Source: Janibacter sp. A1S7 (GTDB lineage: Bacteria; Actinomycetota; Actinomycetes; Actinomycetales; Dermatophilaceae). From it: a stretch of DNA of 64,000 nt. Position numbers and translations under genes: made by a program. The stretch covers positions 558,001-622,000 of the forward strand of contig NZ_CP144913.1 in NCBI RefSeq assembly GCF_037198315.1. The letters are read 5' to 3'. Under the pieces are notes generated by a model that worked only from the letters and a program-made list of their open reading frames with translations, was not told the DNA's origin and ran no database searches. The number at the start of each line of letters is the position of its first letter. Position 1 is the first letter of the stretch. Of the stretch, positions 30,740-39,284 are shown in pieces.

Positions 30740-32443
30740 TCAGCGGGAGGTCGTCGTCTCGACCTCCGCATCCGCGGTGCCCGAGTCGGAGCGCCCGCGG
30801 CCGTTCGCCTCGGGGTCGTAGCCGATCTCACCACGGTCGAGCGCGTCCTTGCCCGCTGAGACGGCCTCCTCGGGGATCCCGCGGACCCTGGTGGCGAACT
30901 GCAGCTTCTCCTTCTTCAGTGCCACGAGGAAGCTGATCCCGGCGAGGAACATCAGGGTGAACATCGGTAGACCGATGACGGTGATCACCTGTTGCAGGGC
31001 ATTGAGGCCCTCGTCGCCGGCGAGGACGATGAGCAGGGCCGCGAGGACCCCCTCGCTGACACCCCAGAAGACGCGCTGGTGCGTCGGGCCGGGTTCGCCG
31101 TCCCCGGTGCACAGCATGTCGACGACCAAGGACGCGGAGTCGGAACTCGTCGCGAAGAAGATGGCGACGATGACCACCGCGAAGCCCTGGATGAACGTCG
31201 TGAGCGGGAACTGCTCGAAGAAGGCGAACATCGACAGCGGGATGGAGTCCGCGACGGCCGCCGAGATCGGCCCCTCGGAGCCGTCCATGCCGTCGATCCG
31301 CATCGCCGACCACCCGAAGACGACGAACCAGATGATGGTGAAGATCGTCGGCGCGAAGAGGACGCCGAGGACGAACTCACGCACCGTGCGCCCCTTGGAG
31401 ATGCGGGCGAGGAAGATGCCCATGAACGGTGCCCAGCTGACCGTCCAGGCCCAGTAGAAGACGGTCCAGCCGCCCTGCCAGCCCCAGCCGTCCTCCTTGG
31501 TGACGTTGGCGAGGGCGTCGTTCCAGAGCATCAGCTCGGGGAGCGCGGAGACGTAGTTGCCCGTGGTCTCGAAGAGCTCACGGAGCAGGAAGAGGGTCAT
31601 CCCGCCGGTGAGGAAGACGAAGATCATCAGTCCGATCGCCATGGCGATGTTGATGTTGGACAGGAGCTTCACGCCCTTGTCCATGCCCCGCACGATCGAG
31701 GTGACGGCCACCGCTTCGAGCACGACGATGATCAGGACCTGCAGGGTGGTGCTGTTCTCCACGCCGAAGAGCTCACCCAGCCCGGCGCCGATCTGCGAGG
31801 TGCCCAGGCCGATGGACACCGCGACGCCGAAGAGGGTGCCGAGGATGGCGGTGATGTCGATGGCCCGGCCGATCGGACCGTAGATGCCGTCCTTGAGGAA
31901 GGGGTAGAACACCGAGCTGACGCGAACGGGCAGCTCGTAGCGGTGGATGAAGTAGGCGAAGGCCAAGCCCGGCAGGCAGAAGATCGCCCAGGTGTGCAGG
32001 CTGAGGTGGTAGAGCGCGAAGTTCATGCCGTCCGTGGCGGCCTCCACGGTGTACGGCTCCACGCCGGCCTTCGGTGGGTTCGAGAAGTGCGAGATCGGCT
32101 CGGCCACGCCCCAGAACATCAGGATGGTGCCGATGCCACCGGCGAAGAGCATCGCGAACCACGACGGGAAGCTGTATTGCGGCGGCTCGTCCTTGCGGCC
32201 GAGCTGGACCTGTCCGTAGGGGCTGATGGCGACACCCAGCAGGATGATCACCCACGCGGTGACGCCGAAGATGAAGTACCACCCCAGGTTCGTGACGATC
32301 CACTCCCGGCCGGTGCTGAACGTGGAGTTCAGCGGCTCGGGGAAGAGGAGGAGGATGACCAGGAACAGGATCATCAGGCTCGCCGAGACGAAGAAGATCG
32401 TCGGCTGGGTCCGCAGTCGGAGCTTGCGTGCCAAGGCGTCCAT
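30740..32443 (-). CDS. BCCT-family betaine/carnitine/choline transporter
   Basis: A 567-residue sodium- or proton-coupled importer of quaternary ammonium compounds, probably glycine betaine, for osmoprotection. About twelve helices are apparent. The family signature is YWAWTVSWAPFMGIFLARIS followed by KGRTVREFVLG; the glycine-rich helix with MFWGVAEPISHF and the segment ATSSDSASLVVDM are also present. The charged C-terminal tail (about 60 residues) resembles the osmosensing tail of BetP in position only. The ATG has GGAAGG 8 bases upstream. The exact substrate is inferred from the family. Confidence 0.93.
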   Translation of the reverse strand: MDALARKLRLRTQPTIFFVSASLMILFLVILLLFPEPLNSTFSTGREWIVTNLGWYFIFGVTAWVIILLGVAISPYGQVQLGRKDEPPQYSFPSWFAMLFAGGIGTILMFWGVAEPISHFSNPPKAGVEPYTVEAATDGMNFALYHLSLHTWAIFCLPGLAFAYFIHRYELPVRVSSVFYPFLKDGIYGPIGRAIDITAILGTLFGVAVSIGLGTSQIGAGLGELFGVENSTTLQVLIIVVLEAVAVTSIVRGMDKGVKLLSNINIAMAIGLMIFVFLTGGMTLFLLRELFETTGNYVSALPELMLWNDALANVTKEDGWGWQGGWTVFYWAWTVSWAPFMGIFLARISKGRTVREFVLGVLFAPTIFTIIWFVVFGWSAMRIDGMDGSEGPISAAVADSIPLSMFAFFEQFPLTTFIQGFAVVIVAIFFATSSDSASLVVDMLCTGDGEPGPTHQRVFWGVSEGVLAALLIVLAGDEGLNALQQVITVIGLPMFTLMFLAGISFLVALKKEKLQFATRVRGIPEEAVSAGKDALDRGEIGYDPEANGRGRSDSGTADAEVETTTSR

Positions 32444-32581
32444 CGTCTGGCCTTCCCGTGGTGGGTGGTGGCGCCGGTCATGTCGGCCGGTACCTCTTGG
32501 TGAGGGGAGAGGCTAGTCGTTGTCGCAGGTCGATTGCGCGCCCAGCGCCCTCGCGATTTCCCAGCGGGGGAGCGCGTGTCG

Positions 32582-32587
32582 TATCCT
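32582..32587 (+). promoter_or_regulatory. candidate infA promoter -10
   Basis: TATCCT fits the -10 pattern, 113 bases before infA, in the 257-base gap between the divergent transporter gene and infA. The -35 is weak. TTGACT overlapping its end at 32587 could instead be a -35, but I see no matching -10. Confidence 0.35.
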
Positions 32588-32700
32588 TGACTGTCGGTCA
32601 CATCTGTCTTGTCTTCCCGCCTGCGCGGGCAGACGGCTCGGGTGTGACCGGACGAGGGTCGACCTCAACCGGGGGACGACCACAGACGGATTGAGAGGGT

Positions 32701-32922
32701 ATGGCCAAGAAGGACGGTGTCATCGAGGTCGAGGGCACGATCGTCGAAGCGCTCCCGAACGCGAACTTTCGGGTCGAGCTGACGAACGGTCACAAGGTTC
32801 TCGCCCACATCTCGGGCAAGATGCGGCAGCACTACATCCGGATCCTCCCCGAGGACAAGGTCGTGGTGGAGCTCAGCCCGTACGACCTGACCCGCGGCCG
32901 TATCGTCTTCCGCTACCGCTGA
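32701..32922 (+). CDS. infA: translation initiation factor IF-1
   Basis: IF-1, 73 residues, an OB-fold protein that occupies the 30S A site during initiation. The sequence [20 protein letters not shown] through GRIVFRYR is nearly invariant in actinobacteria. ATG follows GAGAGG closely. It is the first gene of the alpha-operon group after the inserted metabolic block. Confidence 0.98.
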   Translation: MAKKDGVIEVEGTIVEALPNANFRVELTNGHKVLAHISGKMRQHYIRILPEDKVVVELSPYDLTRGRIVFRYR

Positions 32923-33026
32923 TCGAGTCGGCCACGCATGCCGGTGGCCGACGAGAGAGGCACCACGAGCACGACCCGTCACCACGTACCGGGGGCGGGA
33001 CAGATCAAGACAGATGCGAGACGGCA

Positions 33027-33140
33027 ATGAAGGTTCAGCCGAGCGTCAAGAAGATCTGCGACAACTGCAAGGTGATCCGCCGCAACGGCCGGGTCATGGT
33101 GATCTGCGACAACCTGCGCCACAAGCAGCGCCAGGGCTGA
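33027..33140 (+). CDS. rpmJ: 50S ribosomal protein L36
   Basis: L36, 37 residues, the smallest ribosomal protein. The zinc ligands of the C+ form are present: Cys-x-x-Cys in KICDNCKV, a third cysteine in VICDN, and the histidine of RHKQRQG. ATG 33027 is set by the usual start [12 protein letters not shown]. Being so short, it is easily missed. Confidence 0.97.
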   Translation: MKVQPSVKKICDNCKVIRRNGRVMVICDNLRHKQRQG

Positions 33141-33261
33141 TCGCGGTCCACCAGGACCGGTGAGGTGGGGAACCGGGCACTTGCCCAGATCCTCGAGCAA
33201 CGCCAGGAAGAAGAAGCACGCACCACCCGGCCCCTGTCCCGCCACGCGGGCAGGATGTCAC

Positions 33262-33281
33262 CCCCGGCTCGGAGGCCGGGG
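33262..33281 (+). other. hairpin in the rpsM leader
   Basis: CCCCGGC (33262-33268) pairs perfectly with GCCGGGG (33275-33281) around a 6-base loop in the 227-base gap 33141-33367 between rpmJ and rpsM. It may be part of an alpha-operon control structure, but nothing else supports that. The gap has no gene. Confidence 0.35.
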
Positions 33282-33367
33282 ACCGAGCGGCCCGCGATCG
33301 TCCGTGGGATCACCCGCCGGACTGGTGGTGTACCAGACCTCCGAACAGAAGATAAGGAAGCCATCAC

Positions 33368-33739
33368 ATGGCACGTCTTGTTGGAGTCGACCTCCCGCGC
33401 GAGAAGCGCGTCGAGGTCGCCCTGACCTACATCTTCGGTGTGGGCCGCACGACTGCGCAGAAGGCAGTCGCGGCAACCGAGATCGACCCGGCCACTCGCG
33501 TGAAGGACCTCGGTGACGACCAGCTCGTCGCCCTGCGTGACTGGCTCGAGGAGAACGTCCAGCTCGAGGGAGACCTCCGCCGCGAGGTCGCTGCCGACAT
33601 CCGCCGCAAGGTGGAGATCGGCACCTATGCGGGTCTGCGCCACCGCCGTGGCCTCCCGGTGCGCGGTCAGCGCACCAAGACCAACGCGCGTACCCGCAAG
33701 GGCCCCAAGCGCACCGTCGCAGGCAAGAAGAAGGCCTGA
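33368..33739 (+). CDS. rpsM: 30S ribosomal protein S13
   Basis: S13, 123 residues, forms intersubunit bridges from the 30S head. It begins [20 protein letters not shown] and shows the C-terminal signature [20 protein letters not shown] and [13 protein letters not shown] 33368 follows AAGGAAG at 8 bases. Confidence 0.98.
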   Translation: MARLVGVDLPREKRVEVALTYIFGVGRTTAQKAVAATEIDPATRVKDLGDDQLVALRDWLEENVQLEGDLRREVAADIRRKVEIGTYAGLRHRRGLPVRGQRTKTNARTRKGPKRTVAGKKKA

Positions 33740-33813
33740 TCCCTCACCCGTTCGCGTGGCCCTGCTGCCACGCGCGGTGAGCACCACACACCGAAGCACT
33801 TCGTAGGAGAAAC

Positions 33814-34209
33814 ATGCCCCCCAAGACCCGCGCCACCAAGGTGCGTCGCAAGGTCAAGAAGAATGTGTCCGTGGGCCAGGCCCACATCAAGAGCACGTTC
33901 AACAACACCATCATCTCGATCACCGACCCCACCGGTGCCGTGATCTCCTGGGCCTCCGCCGGCCAGGTCGGCTTCAAGGGCTCGCGCAAGTCGACCCCGT
34001 ACGCCGCCCAGATGGCGGCCGAGGCCGCTGCCCGCCGCGCCATGGAGCACGGCATGAAGAAGGTCGACGTCTTCGTCAAGGGCCCGGGGTCCGGTCGCGA
34101 GACCGCCATCCGCTCCCTGACCGCCACCGGCCTCGAGGTCGGCGCCATCCAGGACGTCACGCCCAGCCCGCACAACGGTGTCCGCCCGCCCAAGCGCCGT
34201 CGCGTCTGA
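33814..34209 (+). CDS. rpsK: 30S ribosomal protein S11
   Basis: S11, 131 residues, on the 30S platform near the mRNA exit. Conserved text: [40 protein letters not shown] and [18 protein letters not shown] at the end. ATG 33814 follows AGGAGAA. Confidence 0.98.
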   Translation: MPPKTRATKVRRKVKKNVSVGQAHIKSTFNNTIISITDPTGAVISWASAGQVGFKGSRKSTPYAAQMAAEAAARRAMEHGMKKVDVFVKGPGSGRETAIRSLTATGLEVGAIQDVTPSPHNGVRPPKRRRV

Positions 34210-34239
34210 GCAGCAGAGATTCGGGAGACTAGATAACAC

Positions 34240-34848
34240 ATGGCTCGTTACACCGGCCCCATCACCAAGAAGTCCCGTCGACTCAAGCTCGACCTCGTCG
34301 GCGGCGACAAGAACTTCGAGCTCCGTCCCTTCCCGCCCGGCCAGCACGGCCGTCGACGGATCCAGGAGAAGGAGTACCTCACCCAGCTGCAGGAGAAGCA
34401 GAAGGCCCGCTTCACCTACGGCGTCATGGAGAAGCAGTTCCTCCGGTACTACAAGGAGGCGGCCAACCGCCCCGGACAGACCGGTCACAACCTGCTGCAG
34501 ATCCTCGAGACCCGTCTCGACAACGTCATCTACCGCGCCGGTCTCGCCCGCACGCGTCGTCAGGCGCGTCAGCTGGTCACCCACGGCCACTTCGAGGTCA
34601 ACGGCAAGCGCACCAACGTGCCCAGCCAGCGCGTCGAGCAGTACGACATCGTCACCGTGCGCAAGCAGTCGGTCGAGGCCTTCCCGATCCAGCTCGCCCG
34701 CGAGACCTTCGGTGAGCGCCCGGTCCCCGCGTGGCTGCACGTCGTCCCGGGGAGCCTGAAGGTGCTCGTGCACCAGAAGCCGACCCGCGAGCAGATCGAC
34801 ATCCCGCTCACCGAGCAGCTGATCGTCGAGCTCTACTCCAAGAACTGA
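34240..34848 (+). CDS. rpsD: 30S ribosomal protein S4
   Basis: S4, 202 residues, a primary 16S binder and 30S assembly initiator. It starts [20 protein letters not shown] and carries the S4 domain ([20 protein letters not shown], then [14 protein letters not shown]). It is the cysteine-free form without an N-terminal zinc motif. A strong hairpin 53 bases downstream separates it from rpoA. Confidence 0.98.
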   Translation: MARYTGPITKKSRRLKLDLVGGDKNFELRPFPPGQHGRRRIQEKEYLTQLQEKQKARFTYGVMEKQFLRYYKEAANRPGQTGHNLLQILETRLDNVIYRAGLARTRRQARQLVTHGHFEVNGKRTNVPSQRVEQYDIVTVRKQSVEAFPIQLARETFGERPVPAWLHVVPGSLKVLVHQKPTREQIDIPLTEQLIVELYSKN

Positions 34849-34900
34849 CGTCCAGGGGCTCACGGCCGCTGGCGGCCTGCGCCCCCGGATGCCCCTCGAA

Positions 34901-34937
34901 CTGCCCGCGTGGTTGCCCGGCTCAACCACGCGGGCAG
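34901..34937 (+). terminator. terminator-like hairpin between rpsD and rpoA
   Basis: A perfect 15-bp stem (CTGCCCGCGTGGTTG at 34901-34915 and its complement at 34923-34937) with a 7-base loop. It is as strong as terminators elsewhere in this window although it lies between two genes usually transcribed together. A CGAAGGGGG word follows at 34940. Confidence 0.7.
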
Positions 34938-35018
34938 GACGAAGGGGGAGATGGCCCGTCGCGCGGACAGAGACGTGACGGCCGCCGGCCACCAGACCGG
35001 CACCTTCACGAGGCGTCA

Positions 35019-35024
35019 TATAGC
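35019..35024 (+). promoter_or_regulatory. possible rpoA promoter -10
   Basis: TATAGC (within TCATATAGCGG) is an unusually A/T-rich stretch 27 bases before rpoA and after the hairpin. It resembles a -10 imperfectly and has no -35. Confidence 0.28.
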
Positions 35025-35050
35025 GGTCGCCCGTGGGAAGGAAGATCACC

Positions 35051-36082
35051 GTGCTCATCGCACAGCGCCCGAACCTCAGCGAGGAGGTCCTCGCCGACAA
35101 CCGTTCGCGGTTCGTCATCGAGCCCCTCGAGCCCGGCTTCGGCTACACCATCGGCAACTCCCTGCGTCGCACCCTGCTCTCGAGCATCCCGGGTGCCTCC
35201 CTGACCTCGATCCGGATCGACGGCGTGCTCCACGAGTTCTCCACGATCCCCGGGGTCAAGGAGGACGTCACCGAGGTCATCCTCAACATCAAGTCCCTCG
35301 TCGTCTCCAGCGAGAACGACGAGCCGGTCGTGATGTACCTGCGCAAGTCCGGCGCCGGCGCGGTCACCGCTGCCGACATCAACCCGCCGGCCGGTGTCGA
35401 GGTCCACAACCCGGACCTGCACATCGCCACGCTCAACGACAAGGGCTCCCTCGAGATGGAGCTGACCGTCGAGCGCGGTCGCGGGTACGTCTCCGCCCAG
35501 CAGAACAAGTCCGCCGACCAGGAGATCGGCCGCATCCCGGTCGACTCCATCTACTCGCCGGTGCTCGCCGTGACCTACAAGGTCGAGGCGACCCGTGTCG
35601 AGCAGCGCACCGACTTCGACAAGCTGGTCGTGGACGTCGAGACGAAGCACTCGATGGCTCCCCGGGACGCGCTGGCCTCGGCCGGTAGCACTCTCGTGGA
35701 GCTGTTCGGGTTGGCCCGTGAGCTCAACGTCGAGGCCGAGGGCATCGACATGGGCCCGTCGCCGACCGACGCCGCGATCGCGGCCGACATGGCGCTGCCG
35801 ATCGAGGACCTGGACCTGACCGTCCGTTCCTACAACTGCCTCAAGCGCGAGGGCATCCACTCCGTGGGTGAGCTCGTCGGGCGCAGCGAGGCCGACCTGC
35901 TCGACATCCGCAACTTCGGCGCGAAGTCGATCGACGAGGTCAAGGCGAAGCTGCACGAGATGGATCTGGCGCTCAAGGACAGCCCTCCCGGGTTCGACCC
36001 GACTGCCGTCCCCGGCTACAACGACGAGTACGACGAGTCCGGTGACGAGGACGCCTCGTTCGCCGAGGACGAGCAGCTCTGA
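35051..36082 (+). CDS. rpoA: RNA polymerase alpha subunit
   Basis: Alpha subunit, 343 residues, seeds polymerase assembly and contacts promoters and activators. The N-terminal domain shows [20 protein letters not shown]; the C-terminal domain (from about 250) shows [20 protein letters not shown] and [15 protein letters not shown]. The acidic tail is typical. GTG 35051 is chosen over GTG 35033 because GGAAGGAAG lies 6 bases upstream and the protein then begins LIAQRP as in other actinobacteria. Confidence 0.97.
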   Translation: MLIAQRPNLSEEVLADNRSRFVIEPLEPGFGYTIGNSLRRTLLSSIPGASLTSIRIDGVLHEFSTIPGVKEDVTEVILNIKSLVVSSENDEPVVMYLRKSGAGAVTAADINPPAGVEVHNPDLHIATLNDKGSLEMELTVERGRGYVSAQQNKSADQEIGRIPVDSIYSPVLAVTYKVEATRVEQRTDFDKLVVDVETKHSMAPRDALASAGSTLVELFGLARELNVEAEGIDMGPSPTDAAIAADMALPIEDLDLTVRSYNCLKREGIHSVGELVGRSEADLLDIRNFGAKSIDEVKAKLHEMDLALKDSPPGFDPTAVPGYNDEYDESGDEDASFAEDEQL

Positions 36083-36144
36083 CCCACCGTTATTCGTGAC
36101 CTGACCGCCGTACGCGGTGAGGTCGGACCTCCAAGGAGAACACC

Positions 36145-36717
36145 ATGCCCACCCCGACCAAGGGTCCCCGTATCGGGGGCGGCCCGGCCCATGAGCGCCT
36201 CATCCTGGCGAACCTGGCCACGTCGCTCTTCGAGTTCGACCAGATCACCACGACCCAGGCCAAGGCCAAGCGGCTGCGTCCGCTCGCCGAGCGCCTGATC
36301 ACCTTCGCCAAGCGCGGCGACCTCGCCGCGCGCCGCAAGGTGATGACGGTCGTGAAGGACAAGGGCGTCGTCCACCGCCTCTTCGTCGAGATCGCGCCCG
36401 ATGTGGCCGACCGCCCCGGCGGGTACACCCGCATCACCAAGATCGCCCCGCGCAAGGGTGACAACGCTCCGATGTGCGTCATCGAGCTCGTCCGCGAACC
36501 GGTCAACGCCAAGCCGAAGCGTGCCGTCGTCGCCGAGGCGGAGGGTGCGACCAAGCGCTCCGCCAAGGACGAGGAGGCCGCCGCGGCCGAGGCCCCGGCA
36601 GAGGAGGCCGCCACGGCCGAGGCCCCCGCAGAGGAGGCCGTGACCGAGGAGGCTCCGACCGAGGAGACCACCGAGGCCGGCGAGGCCCCCGAGGCGGAGT
36701 CCGAGGACAAGGCCTGA
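36145..36717 (+). CDS. rplQ: 50S ribosomal protein L17 with acidic C-terminal repeats
   Basis: L17, 190 residues. The conserved domain (about 1-120) starts [19 protein letters not shown] and includes [16 protein letters not shown] and [19 protein letters not shown]. After it comes an acidic Ala/Glu-rich extension of about 60 residues containing four 10-residue repeats of the EEAAxAEAPA type. Such tails occur in actinobacterial L17, but their role is unknown. ATG follows AAGGAGAA. A very strong terminator closes the operon. Confidence 0.97.
   Translation: MPTPTKGPRIGGGPAHERLILANLATSLFEFDQITTTQAKAKRLRPLAERLITFAKRGDLAARRKVMTVVKDKGVVHRLFVEIAPDVADRPGGYTRITKIAPRKGDNAPMCVIELVREPVNAKPKRAVVAEAEGATKRSAKDEEAAAAEAPAEEAATAEAPAEEAVTEEAPTEETTEAGEAPEAESEDKA
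36571..36690 (+). repeat. four 30-bp tandem repeats inside rplQ
   Basis: Units start at 36571, 36601, 36631 and 36661, each beginning GAGGAG. The first two are nearly identical and the others diverged. They encode the acidic tail of L17, so copy number probably varies between relatives. Confidence 0.8.
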
Positions 36718-36732
36718 CGGGACCCACCCCCG

Positions 36733-36783
36733 CACGACGAAGGGCGCCGCTCACCCCACCGGGGAGCGGCGCCCTTCGTCGTG
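36733..36783 (+). terminator. terminator of the alpha operon
   Basis: A perfect 20-bp inverted repeat (36733-36752 with 36764-36783) plus three further pairs near the loop, beginning 16 bases after rplQ. The stem includes CGAAGGG. It is the strongest hairpin seen in the window. Confidence 0.92.
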
Positions 36784-36843
36784 CTGTCGAAGCGCAGAGC
36801 TCCTCGCACTGTCGGGTCCGGGGCCCCTGTCCTGCGACTCGCC

Positions 36844-36849
36844 TACGCT
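36844..36849 (+). promoter_or_regulatory. leaderless promoter -10 of truA
   Basis: TACGCT (TANNNT) ends 7 bases before the truA ATG, the spacing for a leaderless transcript. No ribosome site exists between them and no -35 is evident. Confidence 0.5.
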
Positions 36850-36856
36850 GGCGGCC

Positions 36857-37687
36857 ATGCGGCTGCGACTCGACCTCGCCTACGACGGCACCGACTTCCA
36901 CGGCTGGGCGGCGCAGCCCGGACTCCGCACGGTCGAGGGCGAGCTGACCGGGGCGATCACGCGGATCCTGCGACTGCCCGAGCCGATCAGGGTCACCGTC
37001 GCCGGCCGCACGGACGCGGGCGTGCACGCCCTGGGGCAGGTCGTCCACCTCGACGTGGACCCGAGCGACCTCGCCCGGGTGCGCGGCAATGCCGACCGTC
37101 CCCTGCTGCCGACCCTGCTCACCCGGTTGCGCGGCGTCCTGCCCGGCGACATCGTCGTCCGCTCCGCCGTCGAGGCGCCTGAGGGCTTTGACGCGCGATT
37201 CTCCGCGACGAGCCGACGCTACCGATACGTTCTCTCCGACGACCCGGCGCGGCTGGACCCCCTTCGCCGTCGCGAGGTGGTCGCCCTGCGCACCCCGCTG
37301 GACGTCGACGCGATGAACGCCGCCACGGCCCGGCTGCTCGGGCTGCGAAACTTCGCGGCGTTCTGCAGGAAGCGTGCGGGCGCGACGACGACCCGCACCC
37401 TGCTGCGCTACGACTGGCGGCGTCGCGAGGACGGGTTGCTCGAGGCGGACATCCTCGCCGATGCCTTCTGCCACTCGATGGTCCGGGCGCTCATCGGGGC
37501 GATCGTGCCCGTCGGCGCAGGGGACCAGGGGTCGCAGTGGCCCGAGCAGGTGCTCACCGAGGGCGTGCGCGACCCCCGGGTGAAGGTCATGCCCGCCCAC
37601 GGGCTCACGCTGGTCGAGGTGACCTACCCGCCCGCCGAGCAGCTCGCCGAGCGTGCGAGCCGGACGCGGGCCCGCCGGGAGGAGTGA
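36857..37687 (+). CDS. truA: tRNA pseudouridine(38-40) synthase
   Basis: TruA, 276 residues, makes pseudouridine at positions 38-40 of the tRNA anticodon arm. It begins MRLRLDLAYDGTDFHGWA and carries catalytic aspartate 53 in VAGRTDAGVHALGQV. Further landmarks are FDARFSATSRRYRY and FCHSMVRALIGAIVPVG. It probably has its own leaderless promoter just after the alpha-operon terminator. It converges on lepB with 4 bases between stop codons. Confidence 0.96.
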   Translation: MRLRLDLAYDGTDFHGWAAQPGLRTVEGELTGAITRILRLPEPIRVTVAGRTDAGVHALGQVVHLDVDPSDLARVRGNADRPLLPTLLTRLRGVLPGDIVVRSAVEAPEGFDARFSATSRRYRYVLSDDPARLDPLRRREVVALRTPLDVDAMNAATARLLGLRNFAAFCRKRAGATTTRTLLRYDWRRREDGLLEADILADAFCHSMVRALIGAIVPVGAGDQGSQWPEQVLTEGVRDPRVKVMPAHGLTLVEVTYPPAEQLAERASRTRARREE

Positions 37688-37691
37688 GCCG

Positions 37692-38399
37692 TCAGTCGCG
37701 CAGCGCGTCCCCCGGGGGCAGCGGCCACCACCGCGTCCACAGCGTGCCGACGACCTGGTCGGCGCGCACGAAGCGGGCGGCGCACTCCTGGTCGCCGGTG
37801 CGTCCGCGACACGCGGAGACGGAGTCTGCGCTGTTGGACCGGTTGTCGCCCATGACGAGGTAGGAACCCTCGGGCACGGTGATCTCCGGCAGGCAGCGGG
37901 CCGAGAGCGGTCCGCCGTCCGTGCAGTCCTGCTCGTCCGGAGCGAAGGGGATCTCGTGCTCCACGTACGGCTCGTCGAGGGGCTGGCCGTCCACGAGGAG
38001 CCGGCCCTGCTCGTCGCAGCACGAGACGGTCTCGCCGGGAAGCCCGATGACCCGCTTGACGGTGTGCGCGTGGTGGCTCGGCCCGATGCCGAGGACGTCG
38101 CCGACGGTGCGCACCGCGTCCGTGAGCGCATCAGGCTCCGCGATGCGCGCCGACTCCCAGGTCTGCCCGTGCGCGAAGGCGATGACCTCACGGCGCTCCA
38201 GCCGGCTGCCGTCGACCCCGACGACCTGCGCCACGACCCGGTCGCCGGTCATGATCGTCGGCTCCATCGACCCGGACGGGATGACGAAGGGGCGCGCCAG
38301 GGTGTGGGTGATCACGGCGAGGATCGCGAGTGCGATGACGATCCGGACGACGATGCCCAGGGCCAGGGGCAGCTCGCGGCGTTCGCGTCGGGGACTCAC
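37692..38399 (-). CDS. lepB: signal peptidase I
   Basis: Type I signal peptidase, 235 residues, cleaves signal peptides outside the membrane. One N-terminal membrane helix (about residues 12-32) is followed by the catalytic serine in RPFVIPSGSMEPT (S44) and the general-base lysine in TVKRVIGLPGE (K115); box E is YLVMGDNRSNSADS. Cysteine-containing inserts near residue 130 and 160 are notable. The GTG start follows TAGGCT by 7 bases, suggesting leaderless expression. Convergent with truA. Confidence 0.95.
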   Translation of the reverse strand: MSPRRERRELPLALGIVVRIVIALAILAVITHTLARPFVIPSGSMEPTIMTGDRVVAQVVGVDGSRLERREVIAFAHGQTWESARIAEPDALTDAVRTVGDVLGIGPSHHAHTVKRVIGLPGETVSCCDEQGRLLVDGQPLDEPYVEHEIPFAPDEQDCTDGGPLSARCLPEITVPEGSYLVMGDNRSNSADSVSACRGRTGDQECAARFVRADQVVGTLWTRWWPLPPGDALRD

Positions 38400-38406
38400 G
38401 GTGGTC

Positions 38407-38412
38407 AGCCTA
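38407..38412 (-). promoter_or_regulatory. leaderless promoter -10 of lepB
   Basis: TAGGCT on the minus strand lies 7 bases before the GTG start of signal peptidase I, identical in sequence to the elements at 30665 and 50603. Confidence 0.5.
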
Positions 38413-38424
38413 GGTCCCGGGCCG

Positions 38425-39042
38425 TCAGGCCCGGCGGGGCAGCGGGGTCAGGCCAACCGCGACCGTGACCCGACGGGCTCCGGGGGTGCCGGCTCCCCGG
38501 CGTCGGTAGCGGTCCAGCACCGCGCCGAGCTCCGCGCGCAGGGCCGCCAGCTGGGTCTCGTCGACGAGCACCTCCTGCTCGTCCAGGCCGCACTCCTCCT
38601 GCCAGACCATCGGCCACGAGACCTGGGCATCGATCCACCCGTGGAGCCGGTGGGTGTGGTGGTCGACGTGGTCGTGGGCGAGCCAGAGGGCGTCGGCCAG
38701 CTCGTCGGCGTCGGAGATCGTGCTCACCGCGACCGAGGTGTCGACGCCCCCGTCGTCCTCGTCCACCGCAGCGGCCCACACCCGCGAGCGCCCGTCGCCC
38801 AGGCCGGTGTCGACGAGCAGTCCCGCGTCCGCCAGCACCCGGCAGTGGTAGCTCGTCGCGCCCGTGTTGCTGCCCAGGGCACGGGCGAGGTCGGCGGCGG
38901 TCGCCCCACCCTGCAGCCGCAGGTGGGCGAGGATCCGGGAGCGAAGGGGGTGGGCCAGCAGCCGCCACGCGGCCGGCGCCGAGGCGGCTGACGGGGGCTG
39001 GGACGCGGTGCCCGAGGTGTCCAGGTCGTCGTGATCAGCCAT
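38425..39042 (-). CDS. winged-helix (ArsR-like) transcriptional regulator
   Basis: A regulator of about 205 residues with an N-terminal winged helix-turn-helix (WRLLAHPLRSRILAHLRLQG, then TAADLARALGSNTGATSYHC). The C-terminal half is acidic, contains several histidines around DHVDHHTHRLHGW and may bind a ligand or metal; its role is unknown. ATG 39042 is preferred: the alternative start at 39075 lies inside a perfect 17-bp inverted repeat that immediately precedes the gene and looks like its own operator. No adjacent target gene is evident; lepB starts 25 bases beyond its stop, on the same strand. Confidence 0.85.
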   Translation of the reverse strand: MADHDDLDTSGTASQPPSAASAPAAWRLLAHPLRSRILAHLRLQGGATAADLARALGSNTGATSYHCRVLADAGLLVDTGLGDGRSRVWAAAVDEDDGGVDTSVAVSTISDADELADALWLAHDHVDHHTHRLHGWIDAQVSWPMVWQEECGLDEQEVLVDETQLAALRAELGAVLDRYRRRGAGTPGARRVTVAVGLTPLPRRA

Positions 39043-39043
39043 G

Positions 39044-39080
39044 CCCCGATGATTGCACAAGTATTGTGCAATCATCGGGG
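39044..39080. promoter_or_regulatory. 17-bp perfect inverted repeat, probable autoregulatory operator
   Basis: CCCCGATGATTGCACAA (39044-39060), a 3-base spacer and its exact complement (39064-39080) abut the start codon of the winged-helix regulator. It is in the right place to block that gene's transcription and may also affect transcription toward rplM. The inner TTGCACAA/TTGTGCAA is A/T-richer than its surroundings. Confidence 0.7.
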
Positions 39081-39178
39081 ACGGTGTCGTCGTCGTGGGA
39101 TGGGTAGCATCACCAAGCCCATGGAATCAAGGGTTTCGGGCCTGCTTGCGCGATTTCGCCGAGCACTTCGTCGGTCCG

Positions 39179-39184
39179 TAGAAT
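39179..39184 (+). promoter_or_regulatory. rplM promoter -10
   Basis: TAGAAT is a strong -10 match 100 bases before rplM. A weak TTTCGC sits 19 bases upstream as possible -35. The gap otherwise holds the divergent operator and a CCCCCTTCG word at 39227. Confidence 0.5.
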
Positions 39185-39284
39185 GGTGTGCAGCGACGCC
39201 CCGCCACCACGTGGCCGGCGGTGTCACCCCCTTCGTCCGACGGAGGGGGCCGGAGCACCAACGAGAGAGCAGAAGGCATCACTC

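Noticed and set aside
33160..33516. Possible small gene between rpmJ and rpsM
   Set aside because: The frame overlaps the conserved rpsM start, has no ribosome site and no recognisable protein sequence.
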